Shown: piece by piece, positions 35,476 to 45,469 of the stretch
Layout: the number at the start of each line of letters is the position of its first letter
Numbering within the stretch: the stretch's first letter is position 1
From: Haloprofundus salilacus
GTDB lineage: Archaea; Halobacteriota; Halobacteria; Halobacteriales; Haloferacaceae
Length of the DNA: 64,000 bases
NCBI RefSeq assembly: GCF_020150815.1
Contig: NZ_CP083723.1
Span: forward strand, 124,001 to 188,000
Reading direction: 5' to 3'
Program-made: the position numbers and the translations under genes
Notes under the pieces: generated by a model
The model's input: the letters and a program-made list of their open reading frames with translations, nothing else
Told to the model about the DNA's origin: nothing
The model's database searches: none

Positions 35476-37059
35476 ATGACGCAGCCGATGGGCGACGCCG
35501 ACGACTCGGGAGTCGTCTCGGAGCTTGGGCGGTTCCGCTCAAGCGCAGTCGCGAGATTGTTCTCCCGCGCCGACGCGCTTTACGTCTCGCCCGTGTTGCT
35601 GGCCGGCGTCGCGGTGTACGTTCTGTATCTCACGGTCAACGCCTACCCCGGCTACGGGGCGGGCCTGTACAACCTGATGGGCGAGCAGATTGCGGCCAAT
35701 GGCTACCTGCCGCCGACGAAGATTCCCTACTACACCGTCGACGGCGTCCCCTTCGCGTATCCGCCGCTGATGTTCTACGTCATCGCCGTGATACGTGACG
35801 TGACTGGCGTCGGCCCGTTCGCGCTGGCGCGACTCTTCCCAGGGCTCATCACCATCGCGTATCTCGTGCCGACGTATCTGCTCGCGCGCGACGTGCTCGC
35901 CTCCCGCCCGGCGGCGACTGCCGTCGGCCTGCTCGTCGCGCTCAACCCGAAGGTGCTGCAGTGGCACATCACCGCCGGCGGCCTCGTCCGCGCACCGGCG
36001 TTTCTGTTCGCCGTCTGCGGTATCTATGCGGGCTATCGACTGTATGCCGCCGTCGAGACGACCGGCTACGACCGCCGGTGGCTCGCCGTCGCCTCGCTCT
36101 GTTTCGGGCTGACGCTTCTAACCCACCCGACGTACACGCTCTTTTTCGTCGGCAGTTTCGTCATCCTGTGGCTCTCGCTCGACCGGTCGCTCGCGGGCTT
36201 TCTCCGCGGCGGTGTCGTCGCCGCTGGCGGGTTCGCGATCGCGGCGCCGTGGCTCCTCTGGAACGTCTCGACGCACGGCCTTGAGGTATTCACCGCCGCG
36301 TCGGGGACCCACGGCGGTATTGGCGGCGGCTTCGCCGTCACCCCGTGGCTCGCGGTTCCGCTCGTTCTGGCGGCGGCGCTGTTTCTCGTGCGGCGGCCGT
36401 TCCTCGGCGTCTGGACGGTGGCGGCGGCGCTTCTGTTCCAGCAGGCGCGGTTCGTCGCCTTCGTCGGCACGTTCGGCGTCGTCGCGCTGACGCTCCCGCG
36501 CGTCCGAATCGCAGTCACCGACCGAATCCCCCGACCGAATCGCCGGACGGTCGCCGCCGTTGCCATCGCGGCGACGCTGGTCGCCGGTCTCGGCGTCGTC
36601 GGCTACTCGATGACCGTCGCCGAACCCTCCATCGCACCTGAGTTCGTCGACGACGACGACGTGGCGGCGATGGAGTGGGTCCACGAGGAGACGCCCGAGG
36701 GCGCGACGTTCGTCGTTGTCGGCGACGCTGCCGAGTGGTTCCCAGACGTCAGCAAACGGACGATGACCATCGGTCTGTGGGGCGTCGAGTGGGAAGGCTC
36801 CGAGACGTACTCTAAACAAGTGCGACTCTATCGAACCGTGTCGACCTGTGACTCCGCCGACTGCGTCTCGGACACGTTGAACGAAGCCGACGTGACGCCA
36901 GAGTACCTCTACGTCCCGAAGGGCACGTACATTGTCCGCGGCAAGCGAACCGGCGGCGGCGACGAACTCGTCGAGTCGCTGATGGTCGCCGACGGCTACG
37001 AACCGGCGTACGAGAACGACGGCGTCGTCGTCTTCCGCGTTGTGTCGACTGAGTCGTAA
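35476..37059 (+). CDS. Polytopic GT-C-type glycosyltransferase-like membrane protein
   Basis: 527 residues with about eleven hydrophobic segments. The first periplasmic loop has PGYGAGLYNLMGEQIAANGY and a FAYPPLMFYVIAVI motif, as in PMT/ArnT-like transferases that use lipid-linked sugars. The C-terminal ~130 residues are soluble and acidic (EFVDDDDVAAMEWVHEETPE), probably exposed outside. It likely glycosylates a lipid or surface protein. It stands alone between ggt and a Bat-like regulator. Confidence 0.75.
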   Translation: MTQPMGDADDSGVVSELGRFRSSAVARLFSRADALYVSPVLLAGVAVYVLYLTVNAYPGYGAGLYNLMGEQIAANGYLPPTKIPYYTVDGVPFAYPPLMFYVIAVIRDVTGVGPFALARLFPGLITIAYLVPTYLLARDVLASRPAATAVGLLVALNPKVLQWHITAGGLVRAPAFLFAVCGIYAGYRLYAAVETTGYDRRWLAVASLCFGLTLLTHPTYTLFFVGSFVILWLSLDRSLAGFLRGGVVAAGGFAIAAPWLLWNVSTHGLEVFTAASGTHGGIGGGFAVTPWLAVPLVLAAALFLVRRPFLGVWTVAAALLFQQARFVAFVGTFGVVALTLPRVRIAVTDRIPRPNRRTVAAVAIAATLVAGLGVVGYSMTVAEPSIAPEFVDDDDVAAMEWVHEETPEGATFVVVGDAAEWFPDVSKRTMTIGLWGVEWEGSETYSKQVRLYRTVSTCDSADCVSDTLNEADVTPEYLYVPKGTYIVRGKRTGGGDELVESLMVADGYEPAYENDGVVVFRVVSTES

Positions 37060-37248
37060 TCCGGGCTAATTTCCTTCAAATTCAATTTTCATTTCCCAGT
37101 AGCGACTACGAATTCGGACGTATCGCCCTCTCAATGAAAACACTAAGTCGCACCCTCACAGAATGAGTATTCTCGCCGATTTTAATCCACAATCGATTGG
37201 CGGTAAAGGTGCGCGCAATAGATGTAGTGTCGGACACTGAACACGAGG

Positions 37249-37920
37249 TCACTGGTCACGAGAGCCGCGAGTAAGCGCGTCAAATACGCGCTCTTCGACT
37301 TTCCGGAGGTGATCTCCTGCGGTCGTGGATGCAATGCCGACGACGGCGGCCACGTCCGCATGTGTCGCCTGACGAGGATTCCTGTAGTACCCGATGTCGA
37401 CTGCAGCCTCGAGTACTTCCTGCTGGCGTGGTGTCAATCGCCTCGCGAGCGAGGATTCGTCCGGTTCGTACTCCCCATTCTCGATGATCTCGAACGCGAC
37501 AGCCTCCTCTTCAACGACAGTCTGGAACAGTCGTTGGAACCCCTCGTCGGTTCCCAAGTACGTGACTCGAAGTGAGCCGTCGGATGTGAAGCGGATCGGT
37601 GTCTCGATGATAATCTCCGACTCCCGTTGCAGTTCGAGTGAACGCCTTGACACATCCGTCGGCTCAAACTGACTCACTGCCATCCATCGCTCCTCGCCGG
37701 CGACAAGGAAATCAATGACGTGTGGCGAATCTCGCATTATCTCCTCATACCGAGCTCGGTCGCCGCTCCCCTCGGCGAACAACAGTACTGTCCCGTCACC
37801 GAGGAGTTCGACGTGGTGAATTGCTTCACGCGTGATTGAGGGTTCGTCCGTGAGTCGTTTCCCGAGCGGATGAAAGGAGTTGTGGTTGGAGGGGTGAACG
37901 AGGACCGTCAAATATCGCAT
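37249..37920 (-). CDS. Bat-like (HTH_10) transcriptional regulator
   Basis: About 223 residues from ATG 37920. The C-terminus has the bacterio-opsin-activator HTH: LTPRQQEVLEAAVDIGYYRN, HADVAAVVGIASTTAGDHLR and KVEERVFDAL. The N-terminal ~160 residues form a sensor region without PAS or GAF. It diverges from the flavin monooxygenase at 38138 over 217 bases, which suggests control of that gene. An in-frame ATG at 37932 is also possible. Confidence 0.87.
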   Translation of the reverse strand: MRYLTVLVHPSNHNSFHPLGKRLTDEPSITREAIHHVELLGDGTVLLFAEGSGDRARYEEIMRDSPHVIDFLVAGEERWMAVSQFEPTDVSRRSLELQRESEIIIETPIRFTSDGSLRVTYLGTDEGFQRLFQTVVEEEAVAFEIIENGEYEPDESSLARRLTPRQQEVLEAAVDIGYYRNPRQATHADVAAVVGIASTTAGDHLRKVEERVFDALTRGSRDQ

Positions 37921-38137
37921 ACGGAGAATCATCGGCGAGAGTATTTAATAAAACGTGGATACGCTGCAGTCGGCGCTTGGTACTCCATCTCGAAGAGAGC
38001 AGTATGAGCCGGATGCAACCCGCCGTAGGTCATGATAGAGCTAACGACGGAGGACGGGCACATCGATTTCATGTTTGCTATGCTAGCGCTAAAGTCGGTT
38101 ACCCGTACGCGGCGATCGATACCTGTCGGAGTCGGCT

Positions 38138-39301
38138 ATGACGCGAAAGACATCCGAAATCGCCATTATCGGGGGCGGGATCTGCGGACTGGTTACGGCT
38201 CTCGCGCTCGAACAGCGAGGTTTGTCGCCGACCGTTTACGAAGCGGCCGTCGAGTATCGACCAATCGGTGCCGGACTCCTCTTGCAGACGAACGCACTAC
38301 TCGTCCTCAACCGCCTCGGAATCGCCGATCGTGTCCGAGACACTGGCGTTGCTCTCGACGATAGTGTCATTCAATCGCCCAGCGGACGAGTGTTGAAACG
38401 ATTTGACTTAAACCGACTCGAACGCGACGAGTTCGGCTACGGATTCGTAGCGATACATCGTGCCGACCTCCAGGCCATCCTCCTCGATGAACTAGCCACC
38501 GATGTGGAAACCGGAATGAAGTGTCATTCGGTCTCTGACACCCATGAGCCGACTGTTCAGTTCAGCGACGGTAGTCACATCCGTCCAGATGTCATCGTTG
38601 GAGCAGACGGGATCAACTCGACTGTCCGTGACGCCGTCGCTCCCGACGTCGAACTGGAGGCGATAGATAGCGTCGCATACCGGGCAGTTACGACCGTCGA
38701 CCTTCCCGAAAAGCACCAAACACGGGGTGTTGAAATCTGGGGGAATGAGGCCTATTCCGGCGGTGCCCCACTCGGCGATGATCGATTCTACTGGTTTGGG
38801 ACTGCGCCCGGCTCCCTTGCAAACGGTCAGGTCGACCACCTCAAAACGGTAGCTGAACTCCGCAAACAGCTCGCCGCGTATCCCGAACCCATTCCAACGG
38901 TACTCGACTCATTGGGTGAAGACGACATCTTCGTCACCGCTCTCAACGAGGTACCTACGCTCAATCAGTGGTATCAGGGATCTGTTTGTCTCGCCGGCGA
39001 CGCCGCACACGCAATGTTGCCGTTTGCCGGGCAAGGCGCGGCACAGGCAATCGAGGACGGCCTTCTATTGGCTCACTTGCTTTCTGCGACAGATGTCCCA
39101 TCGGAAGCATTCAAACTGTACGAACAGAAGCGTAAACCGAGAGCTGACCGAATTCGTTCGGAGTCACATCTGCTTGGGAGGCTCGGATCGATCCAATCCC
39201 AAATTGGGTCCAGAACGCGCAATTTAGCGGTCGAACTTGTGCCTGACGTCCTCTTTCAGCGCGCCCGTCGACAGCGAGCATCGTGTACGCCACTCCCGTA
39301 A
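38138..39301 (+). CDS. FAD-dependent aromatic-type monooxygenase
   Basis: 387 residues. It has the dinucleotide-binding start IAIIGGGICGLVTALALEQR, the middle DVIVGADGINSTVRDAV motif and the second FAD motif VCLAGDAAHAMLPFAGQGAA. It belongs to the PF01494 group (salicylate hydroxylase and UbiH-like), which hydroxylates aromatic or isoprenoid substrates with NAD(P)H and oxygen. The substrate is unknown. It is divergent from the HTH_10 regulator, a common pairing for inducible monooxygenases. Confidence 0.88.
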   Translation: MTRKTSEIAIIGGGICGLVTALALEQRGLSPTVYEAAVEYRPIGAGLLLQTNALLVLNRLGIADRVRDTGVALDDSVIQSPSGRVLKRFDLNRLERDEFGYGFVAIHRADLQAILLDELATDVETGMKCHSVSDTHEPTVQFSDGSHIRPDVIVGADGINSTVRDAVAPDVELEAIDSVAYRAVTTVDLPEKHQTRGVEIWGNEAYSGGAPLGDDRFYWFGTAPGSLANGQVDHLKTVAELRKQLAAYPEPIPTVLDSLGEDDIFVTALNEVPTLNQWYQGSVCLAGDAAHAMLPFAGQGAAQAIEDGLLLAHLLSATDVPSEAFKLYEQKRKPRADRIRSESHLLGRLGSIQSQIGSRTRNLAVELVPDVLFQRARRQRASCTPLP

Positions 39302-39484
39302 GTCGTTTTGACTAAATCCCCTCGGCATGGCCTCGTGTGAGGAGAGATACGCACCGAATTTGGGACGCCAGTGGATTTCGAGACACCGATAGTACAATTG
39401 ACGTACTGCCGGTATGAAAACTCTCGCTTCTCGATGTGGTCTCTCTTCCATGTAATGGTGGAACGACCACTCTGTCCGCCTAAC

Positions 39485-41413
39485 TCAATCGTCTGCACCG
39501 TCGCGCACCAACCGCGCGACAGCCGCGTCGTCGAGTCGGTCGAACTCACCCGCCTGCACGCCCCATAGCGTCGCGTACAATCCGCCGAGCGAAACGAGTT
39601 CGTCGTGCGTCCCCCGTTCGACGACGCGCCCGCCTTCGAGGACCAGAATCCGGTCGGCGCGGCGGATCGTCGAGAGGCGGTGCGCGATGACGAGCGTCGT
39701 CCGGTTCTTGGTCAGGCGGGTTAGCGCCCGCTGGATGAGCAGTTCCGTCTCGGTGTCGACCGCCGAGGTGGCCTCGTCCAACACGAGCACGTCCGGATCC
39801 TGTAACATTGCGCGAGCGATGGAGAGGCGCTGACGCTGGCCGCCCGAGAGCTTTATCCCGCGCTCGCCGATGCGGGTGTCGTAGCCCTCGGGGAGGTCAG
39901 TGACGAACGCATGGGCCTCTGCGGCTTTCGCGGCGTCGACCATCTCCGCCTCCGTCGCGTCGAACGCGCCGTAGGTGAGGTTCTCTCTGACCGAACCGTC
40001 GAAGAGGTAGACGTCCTGGCTCACGTAGCCGACAGCGCGGCGGAGGCTGTCGAGCGTCGCGTCGCGCACGTCAATCCCGTCGACGCGGACTGCACCCTCG
40101 GTCACATCGTAGAGTCGGAGCAACAGTTTCGCGGCCGTCGACTTTCCCGCGCCCGTGGGTCCGACGAGCGCGACCGTCTCGCCGGGTTCGGCGACGAAGT
40201 TCACGTCGGAGAGGACGGGGCGGTCCTCCTCGTAGGCGAAGGAGACGTCGTCGTATTCGATGCGGCCCTCGACGCGCCCGAGGTCGACGGCGTTTTCCTC
40301 ATCTCCGACGGTGACGGGGAGGTCAGTCAACCCGAAGATGCGCTCGCCAGAGGCGCGGGCGTTCTCGTAGGAGTTGACGATGCGGCCCGCGCCCGCCAGC
40401 GGGTCGACGAATCGCTGGGTCATAAAGAGAAACGTGACGAACTCGCCGACTTGCAGGCCCGGACCGCCCAGCGGACCCGTGGACCCGGTGACCAGCCAGT
40501 AGCCGCCGATGGCGAACGTCGCGGCGAACGCGACGTTGGCGGCCAGTTCCATTCCCGGTTGGTAGAAGTACTCCAGTTTGGCGACCGCCCACGTCTTCAG
40601 GTAGTAGTCCCACGAGGCGTCTTCGATGCGGCCGTCCTCGTACGTCTCGGTGTTGGAGGTCTTGATGACCTCGATGCCCGAGAGGTTGTTCTCCAGTCGA
40701 GTGTTGAGCGCGCCGACGCTCGCGCGGAGCGCCCGGTAGCGCGGCCGAATCGTCCGCATGAACGCGACGGTGAACACCACCAGAACGGGCATGGCGACGA
40801 GCGTGACGGCCGCCAACTGCGCGTTCAGCCAGAACAGCACCGCGCCGATGCCGAGCGCGGAGACGACGAGTTGGACTGCGCCGCTGAGTGTCGTCCCGAG
40901 GAACTCGCGGAGATTCCGCACGTCGCTGTTGAGGATGCTCATCACCTCGCCAGTCTGCTTGTCGTCGAAGAAGGCCGCGTCGAGGCGCTGCATCGTCGCG
41001 TACGTATCGGTTCGAATCGCGTGCTGGACGCGGTTCGAGTACAGCGACAGCGAGACGCCCTGCGTCCACGAGAACGCAACCGACAGTATTGACGCACCGA
41101 CGATCAGGCCGAGCGAGAGCCACAGTTGGCCCTCGAGCGTCGAGGGTAGCGACCCGTCGGGTACAATCGGTAGTCGGTAGGCTGTCTCCGTCCCGGGGGT
41201 GAATAGCGCGTCGATGGCGATGCCGAGTACCAGCGGCGGCACGAGCGCGACGAGTCGGCTGAACAGGCTCGCGACGAGACCTATGGCGAACAGCCAGCGG
41301 TCGTCTCGTCCGTAAGCCGAGAACAGTCGGACCATCGGGTCCGTCTCTCGTCCGCGCCCGTCGTCAACCGGATTTGTCTCACCGGTGGCTGGTGATGGAA
41401 CTGCGTGTGACAT
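39485..41413 (-). CDS. ABC exporter, fused permease-ATPase (MsbA/multidrug type)
   Basis: About 642 residues from ATG 41413. Six transmembrane helices (about 45-340) precede the nucleotide-binding domain with Walker A VGPTGAGKS, signature LSGGQRQRLSIARAML, Walker B DVLVLDEATSAVD and the H-loop VIAHRLSTI. Half-transporters like this work as dimers to export lipids, peptides or drugs. It is divergent from the PadR-family regulator at 41585, and PadR proteins often repress exporters. A longer start at 41464 is less likely. Confidence 0.92.
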   Translation of the reverse strand: MSHAVPSPATGETNPVDDGRGRETDPMVRLFSAYGRDDRWLFAIGLVASLFSRLVALVPPLVLGIAIDALFTPGTETAYRLPIVPDGSLPSTLEGQLWLSLGLIVGASILSVAFSWTQGVSLSLYSNRVQHAIRTDTYATMQRLDAAFFDDKQTGEVMSILNSDVRNLREFLGTTLSGAVQLVVSALGIGAVLFWLNAQLAAVTLVAMPVLVVFTVAFMRTIRPRYRALRASVGALNTRLENNLSGIEVIKTSNTETYEDGRIEDASWDYYLKTWAVAKLEYFYQPGMELAANVAFAATFAIGGYWLVTGSTGPLGGPGLQVGEFVTFLFMTQRFVDPLAGAGRIVNSYENARASGERIFGLTDLPVTVGDEENAVDLGRVEGRIEYDDVSFAYEEDRPVLSDVNFVAEPGETVALVGPTGAGKSTAAKLLLRLYDVTEGAVRVDGIDVRDATLDSLRRAVGYVSQDVYLFDGSVRENLTYGAFDATEAEMVDAAKAAEAHAFVTDLPEGYDTRIGERGIKLSGGQRQRLSIARAMLQDPDVLVLDEATSAVDTETELLIQRALTRLTKNRTTLVIAHRLSTIRRADRILVLEGGRVVERGTHDELVSLGGLYATLWGVQAGEFDRLDDAAVARLVRDGADD

Positions 41414-41584
41414 ATACTCGCCGACGCCCGGAGACGCCCTTACCGGAGGTAACGGTCCCAGCAAGCATGAACTGCGCGTCCGCTCCAGAGATTCCCGGTT
41501 TGGGCTGTTACTCGACCGAAAGAATCCTCATCGTTCACAGAGTCGGAAATGATATATAATAAAAGTAATGTCTGGATTGGTAGG

Positions 41585-41860
41585 ATGTATGACTTAACTG
41601 GCTTCCAACGAGATCTCTTACTGGTCGTTTCAGGCCTTGACAGCCCACATGGCCTTGCTATTAAGGATGAAATCGAAAACTACTATGAATCCGAGATCCA
41701 TCATGGCCGCCTGTACCCGAATCTCGACACGCTCGTACAAAAGGGATTAGTGAAGAAAGGGACGGTCGACAGGCGGACTAATTCTTACTCGATTACAGAA
41801 CGAGGCGTTCGTGAAATCCGTGCACGAAATGAGTGGGAAGCGCAGTACGCCGAAGGGTGA
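41585..41860 (+). CDS. PadR-family transcriptional regulator
   Basis: 91 residues. The fold signature is FQRDLLLVVSGLDSPHGLAI, GRLYPNLDTLVQKGLVKKG and the wing VDRRTNSYSITERG. Haloarchaeal PadR proteins of this size lack the C-terminal coiled coil and act as small repressors. It diverges from the ABC exporter gene across about 170 AT-rich bases, which probably hold both promoters; exporter control is inferred. Confidence 0.87.
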   Translation: MYDLTGFQRDLLLVVSGLDSPHGLAIKDEIENYYESEIHHGRLYPNLDTLVQKGLVKKGTVDRRTNSYSITERGVREIRARNEWEAQYAEG

Positions 41861-42085
41861 GATTCTCCCGTATTGCAGAGCAAGGCATCTTCTCAGAACG
41901 AGACCTCAACAGACTTTATCCTTGAGGTGTGCTCCTGAGCAATTTGTCTTCGTTTTTCTTAGAACATATTTTCCGACCCAACTGAGTCTCTTGTATCTGG
42001 TTATCACTTTCACTACGCTTTGAGAGAATTCAAGTACTCGCCTGAGAGACGATGTGTCGGGATCCGTGAACGTCCCCCGTTACCC

Positions 42086-42244
42086 ATGTTCGAATCAGTC
42101 AAAGCGGCCGTCAGGTGGAAGACACCGCAAACCGCGCTTTATGAGTGTCGCGATTGCGGTGCGGCGGTTTCAAAGAAAGTTACCTGCTGTCCTCGCTGTG
42201 AATCCACTGAGATTGCCGAATACGAAGCAGACTCGCTTCGTTGA
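42086..42244 (+). CDS. 52-residue zinc-ribbon protein
   Basis: From ATG 42086 the product is MFESVKAAVRWKTPQTALYE followed by CRDCGAAVSKKVTCCPRC and a short acidic tail. Two CxxC pairs form a zinc ribbon like those of many haloarchaeal micro-proteins. Function is unknown. The upstream extension to 42020 is not acidic and is rejected. Confidence 0.65.
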   Translation: MFESVKAAVRWKTPQTALYECRDCGAAVSKKVTCCPRCESTEIAEYEADSLR

Positions 42245-42747
42245 TCTTTAACTCGCTGTAATCGGAAGCGTTCGTCTATTGACTCCATCCTGTGGATATT
42301 TTCCTGTACAAACACAGCGCCCAAACAAGTAATTTAATATGAATGTATGGCAGCTTGAATAGTGATGGCCTTCTCGGGCTGTCATGAACCAGGACACTCA
42401 TCAACTTCACTGGTTCAGCACTGGGTGTGATATTGTCGTATTACACCTCAAGAGAAGAAGGGCGAAAGCTGCTCCCCTATGTTGCTTTCGCCATTCTCTC
42501 AGAGCTTCTTATGCTGAGATTGATCGAACCCACTACTAGGGGAATACAGGCCTCAAGCCCGCTGATTTTGAATTAGAGCCACAGCAATCAGGTCTTCTTA
42601 GACAAGAATACTGAACGGATTCAAGTACCGACCACCGAATACAGAGACAGCCACAGTGAGTTGTCGAATAGAATTATGCGATATCCGGGGTCTCTTCTTC
42701 AGCTTCTGACCCGGTTTTTTCCTTGAGCATCTTTTGGACAGTCGTCT
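42245..42747 (+). other. AT-rich gap with a start-less hydrophobic frame
   Basis: Frame 42388-42576 reads LINFTGSALGVILSYYTSRE, then a second hydrophobic stretch LPYVAFAILSELLMLRLI, and a stop. No ATG precedes it, and a TGA lies directly upstream. It looks like the tail of a lost small membrane protein. Nothing else is evident. Confidence 0.3.
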
Positions 42748-42999
42748 CTACTCATCTTGATTGATTCCTTTTTCAAGTGTTTCTGTGAGCTTGTCGCGGC
42801 GGTGTTGGAGGTTGTTGAGGAGTGACTCTGCAGTATCGGTTGAGATTTTTTCAACGGTCCATGAGCCATTGCTGTACTGCCATCGTAGTGTATCCCCCTC
42901 GTGGATGTTTTCGGAACTGCGGAACGCTTCTGGAATTGCTGTGAGGTTTTCTTTGGCAATGGTCGTTTCAGCGCTGACGTTCTCACTCTCTCTGAACAT
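42748..42999 (-). CDS. AbrB/SpoVT-type DNA-binding protein (orphan antitoxin-like)
   Basis: 83 residues from ATG 42999. The swapped-hairpin pattern is visible: SAETTIAKENLTAIPEAFRS, IHEGDTLRWQYSNGSWTVEK, followed by a helical tail (LLNNLQHRRDKLTETLEKG). Such proteins are antitoxins or growth-phase regulators. No toxin gene is intact downstream; only a short open stretch (about 42690-42745) follows. The gene is AT-rich and near the start of the accessory part. Confidence 0.7.
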   Translation of the reverse strand: MFRESENVSAETTIAKENLTAIPEAFRSSENIHEGDTLRWQYSNGSWTVEKISTDTAESLLNNLQHRRDKLTETLEKGINQDE

Positions 43000-43110
43000 A
43001 TCAATCAAATATACACTATACATTGTCAGTCTACCTGTTAATTGCTACATAATTGGCGTTAAATTAAGTGTATTTGGCTAGTATCGATTTTCAGTAACAC
43101 TCTACATCGG

Positions 43111-43142
43111 GAGTTTCGTCACCCCAAGGTTAGACGAAACTC
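43111..43142. promoter_or_regulatory. Perfect 10-bp inverted repeat
   Basis: GAGTTTCGTC and GACGAAACTC flank a 12-base loop (ACCCCAAGGTTA). It lies in the 291-base gap between the divergent AbrB-like gene and the ABC operon, about 150 bases before the latter. It could be an operator or a hairpin. Only one copy exists, so it is not a CRISPR array. Confidence 0.45.
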
Positions 43143-43290
43143 AAACTCCAACCAATCCTCCACAGCGAACCAGTGGTAGAATCCTCACCGGCCCTTCGCC
43201 CGAAGTTCAAATCGGAGGATTACTTCTACAGAATATTCCAATAAACCTACTTGTTTATCTATTTTGAGAAACGATGGTAGCAGGACTTCC

Positions 43291-44034
43291 GTGACAGCAA
43301 TTCAAATCGAAGCACTCTACAAGAGGTACGGAGACATCACCGCGATTGACGGACTCTCCCTCGCTGTGGACGAAGGTGAATTATTCGGGCTTCTTGGCCC
43401 AAACGGTGCCGGCAAGACCACGACGATGGAGATTCTAACCGGCCAGCTCACACCGGAGCGCGGTCACGTTAGCGTATTGGATGTCGACCCAGTCGAGCAC
43501 CCAACTTACGCCCGTGAACGAGTCGGTATTCTTCCTGAGAAAGAGTCGCCACCCAGCTTCATGACGCCCCGGGAGTACTTCGAGTTCATTGGCGCAATTC
43601 GAGGGATTTCTGATGAGAAGATAGATGAACGGATCGAGATGTGGGCTGACAGACTCGGCTTCTCGGAGAAACTCGACACACTGTCCACGGATCTCTCGCG
43701 GGGACAACAGCAGAAGGCCATGATCACCGGCGCATTCCTCCACGACCCCGAACTGGTGTTTATCGACGAGCCGCTCGCCAACCTTGATCCAATCGTTCAA
43801 GAGCGGGTGAAGCGGTTCCTGCGCGAGTATAGGGATGCTGGCAACACCGTAATCGTCACGACGCACGACGTGGATGTGGCGGAGGAACTGTGTTCGCGCG
43901 TCGGAATCGTGTATAACGGGACACTCGTCGCAGACGTTCGTCCGGCAGCGCTCTCGATTGACAAGACGCTTCTCGATGTCTTCTTAGAGCACGTTGACGC
44001 GACCGTCGATCGAGGTGTTACAGTAGATGACTAG
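43291..44034 (+). CDS. ABC transporter ATP-binding protein
   Basis: About 247 residues from GTG 43291; the ATG at 43274 is out of frame. Walker A is GLLGPNGAGKTTTMEIL, the signature region is LSRGQQQKAMITGAF, Walker B is ELVFIDEPLANLDP and the H-loop is VIVTTHDVDVAEELC. The signature LSRGQ rather than LSGGQ is seen in some ABC-2 type systems. Its stop overlaps the permease start by 8 bases, so the two form one operon. Confidence 0.9.
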   Translation: MTAIQIEALYKRYGDITAIDGLSLAVDEGELFGLLGPNGAGKTTTMEILTGQLTPERGHVSVLDVDPVEHPTYARERVGILPEKESPPSFMTPREYFEFIGAIRGISDEKIDERIEMWADRLGFSEKLDTLSTDLSRGQQQKAMITGAFLHDPELVFIDEPLANLDPIVQERVKRFLREYRDAGNTVIVTTHDVDVAEELCSRVGIVYNGTLVADVRPAALSIDKTLLDVFLEHVDATVDRGVTVDD

Positions 44035-45469
44035 TGGGCGAACTCGCCGTGTCTTCGTCGAGATGTTCATCGAAGAGTGGCGAATGCACAGCCGCCTCTT
44101 TCGCGGTAGTCATTTCGCACTCTTCCCGGTGTTTATTGGCCTTCTGACTGCAGGCATGTCGTGGCTACTCGTCACTACCGGCACCGAATCGGCAACAGTG
44201 TTCGCCGGTCTGCACGCGCTTGTATTCGTCTTCGGGCTCCACACGGGATCGATTGGCTTCGTCGGACGAGACGCCCTCCGTAATCTCCTCGGTGACATGA
44301 CGCTCTTGGTATTTACCGCTCAGACGCTTCCACTCTCCCAAAATCGGCTGCTCGGTATTTTCGTCGTGAAAGATGTCGTCTTCTATGCGTTACTTTTCTT
44401 ATTGCCGATAACGGTAGGGTCGGTGCTAGCGGTCTTCGTCATCAGTGGATTTGCAGGGCTGATTTCTAATGCCGTGACTGCACTCGTCCTGTGGACGACC
44501 CTCATGCTGACGTTTGTTCTCGGGCTAGGGGCGACAATCGCAGGGCTCGGTATAACCCGACGAGGCGTTTCTGGCCTCGCGCTACTTGCCGTTCTCATCG
44601 TGTTAGTCGTCGCGGCGGTCATCAGTGGCGTTGATGTCGTCGCATACACGCCATATGGCGTGTTTCTCGATCAGACACTTCTACGAATCAGTTCGACAGT
44701 GGCTCTCGTTCTAGCGATCTTTCTGGTTGGAGCTGTCACGTTCGACGCGACCGCAACTCAACCGGTTCGTGCCGTCGAACCGTCCTTTCGTCGATGGTGG
44801 CGTCGAATTGGTGATCCGCTAGCGACGAAGACGCTTCTCGACGTGCATCGCAGTTCTGGTGGATTCTGGAAGGTGTTCTTTTCGGCAGCGATCCTCTTCG
44901 GCGTCACCGTCAGTCTCGTTGAGTTCGCCGGTCAGATTACGGGCGTCTCGCCGTCTGTTGGCGTCTCGTTTGGTGCGATCCTTGGTCTCTCAGGTTTCAC
45001 GACGTATAACTGGCTTACACAGTCCGACGACATCGACTCGTATCTCGTCCATCCCGTCTCCATACCCGCCGTCATTGAAGCGAAGTTTCGGGCATTTCTC
45101 CTGCTCGGTCCGCTTGTTGGGCTTGCCTTCTTTGCGCTTGCGCTCGTCTGGCGCGGGGGACCAGGTCTCGAGGCATTCGTTGGGGCCGTCTTGCTCGTCG
45201 GCGTCGCGTGTTACATCTTTGGGGTAACAGTCTACCTCACAGGGCTCTCCCCGAACGAGTTTCTCTTTGATACTGCTCTGTTTGCAGCCTTCGGTGGTGC
45301 AATGATGCTTCCGCTGGTTCCGATTCTCGTTGTCGGATTTGCACTCGCACCACTATCTGTCGGTAGCGTGGCCGTACTCGGTAGTGGTGGGATCATCCTC
45401 GGTGTTACTGGTATCGTCTTGTATCGACGGTCGATTCCGAAGTGGTCGACCCGGTATCAGGAAGGATGA
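44027..45469 (+). CDS. ABC-2-like membrane permease
   Basis: 480 residues with about twelve hydrophobic segments and no recognisable catalytic motif. The start ATG 44027 lies inside the end of the ATPase gene, so translation is coupled. A soluble amphipathic N-terminus (VFVEMFIEEWRMHSRLFRGS) is typical of ABC-2 exporters. The two-gene unit probably exports a lipid, peptide or drug; the substrate is unknown. A surface-protein gene follows in the same direction after 280 bases with its own TATA-like TTTATAC. Confidence 0.82.
   Translation: MTSGRTRRVFVEMFIEEWRMHSRLFRGSHFALFPVFIGLLTAGMSWLLVTTGTESATVFAGLHALVFVFGLHTGSIGFVGRDALRNLLGDMTLLVFTAQTLPLSQNRLLGIFVVKDVVFYALLFLLPITVGSVLAVFVISGFAGLISNAVTALVLWTTLMLTFVLGLGATIAGLGITRRGVSGLALLAVLIVLVVAAVISGVDVVAYTPYGVFLDQTLLRISSTVALVLAIFLVGAVTFDATATQPVRAVEPSFRRWWRRIGDPLATKTLLDVHRSSGGFWKVFFSAAILFGVTVSLVEFAGQITGVSPSVGVSFGAILGLSGFTTYNWLTQSDDIDSYLVHPVSIPAVIEAKFRAFLLLGPLVGLAFFALALVWRGGPGLEAFVGAVLLVGVACYIFGVTVYLTGLSPNEFLFDTALFAAFGGAMMLPLVPILVVGFALAPLSVGSVAVLGSGGIILGVTGIVLYRRSIPKWSTRYQEG

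Noticed and set aside
42690..42745. Possible toxin downstream of the AbrB-like gene.
   Set aside because: The open stretch is under 25 codons and shows no toxin motif.
43111..43142. Resemblance to a haloarchaeal CRISPR repeat (GTTTCGTC...GACGAAAC).
   Set aside because: Only one copy exists, with no spacer-repeat periodicity and no cas genes nearby. The perfect inverted repeat is better explained as an operator or hairpin.
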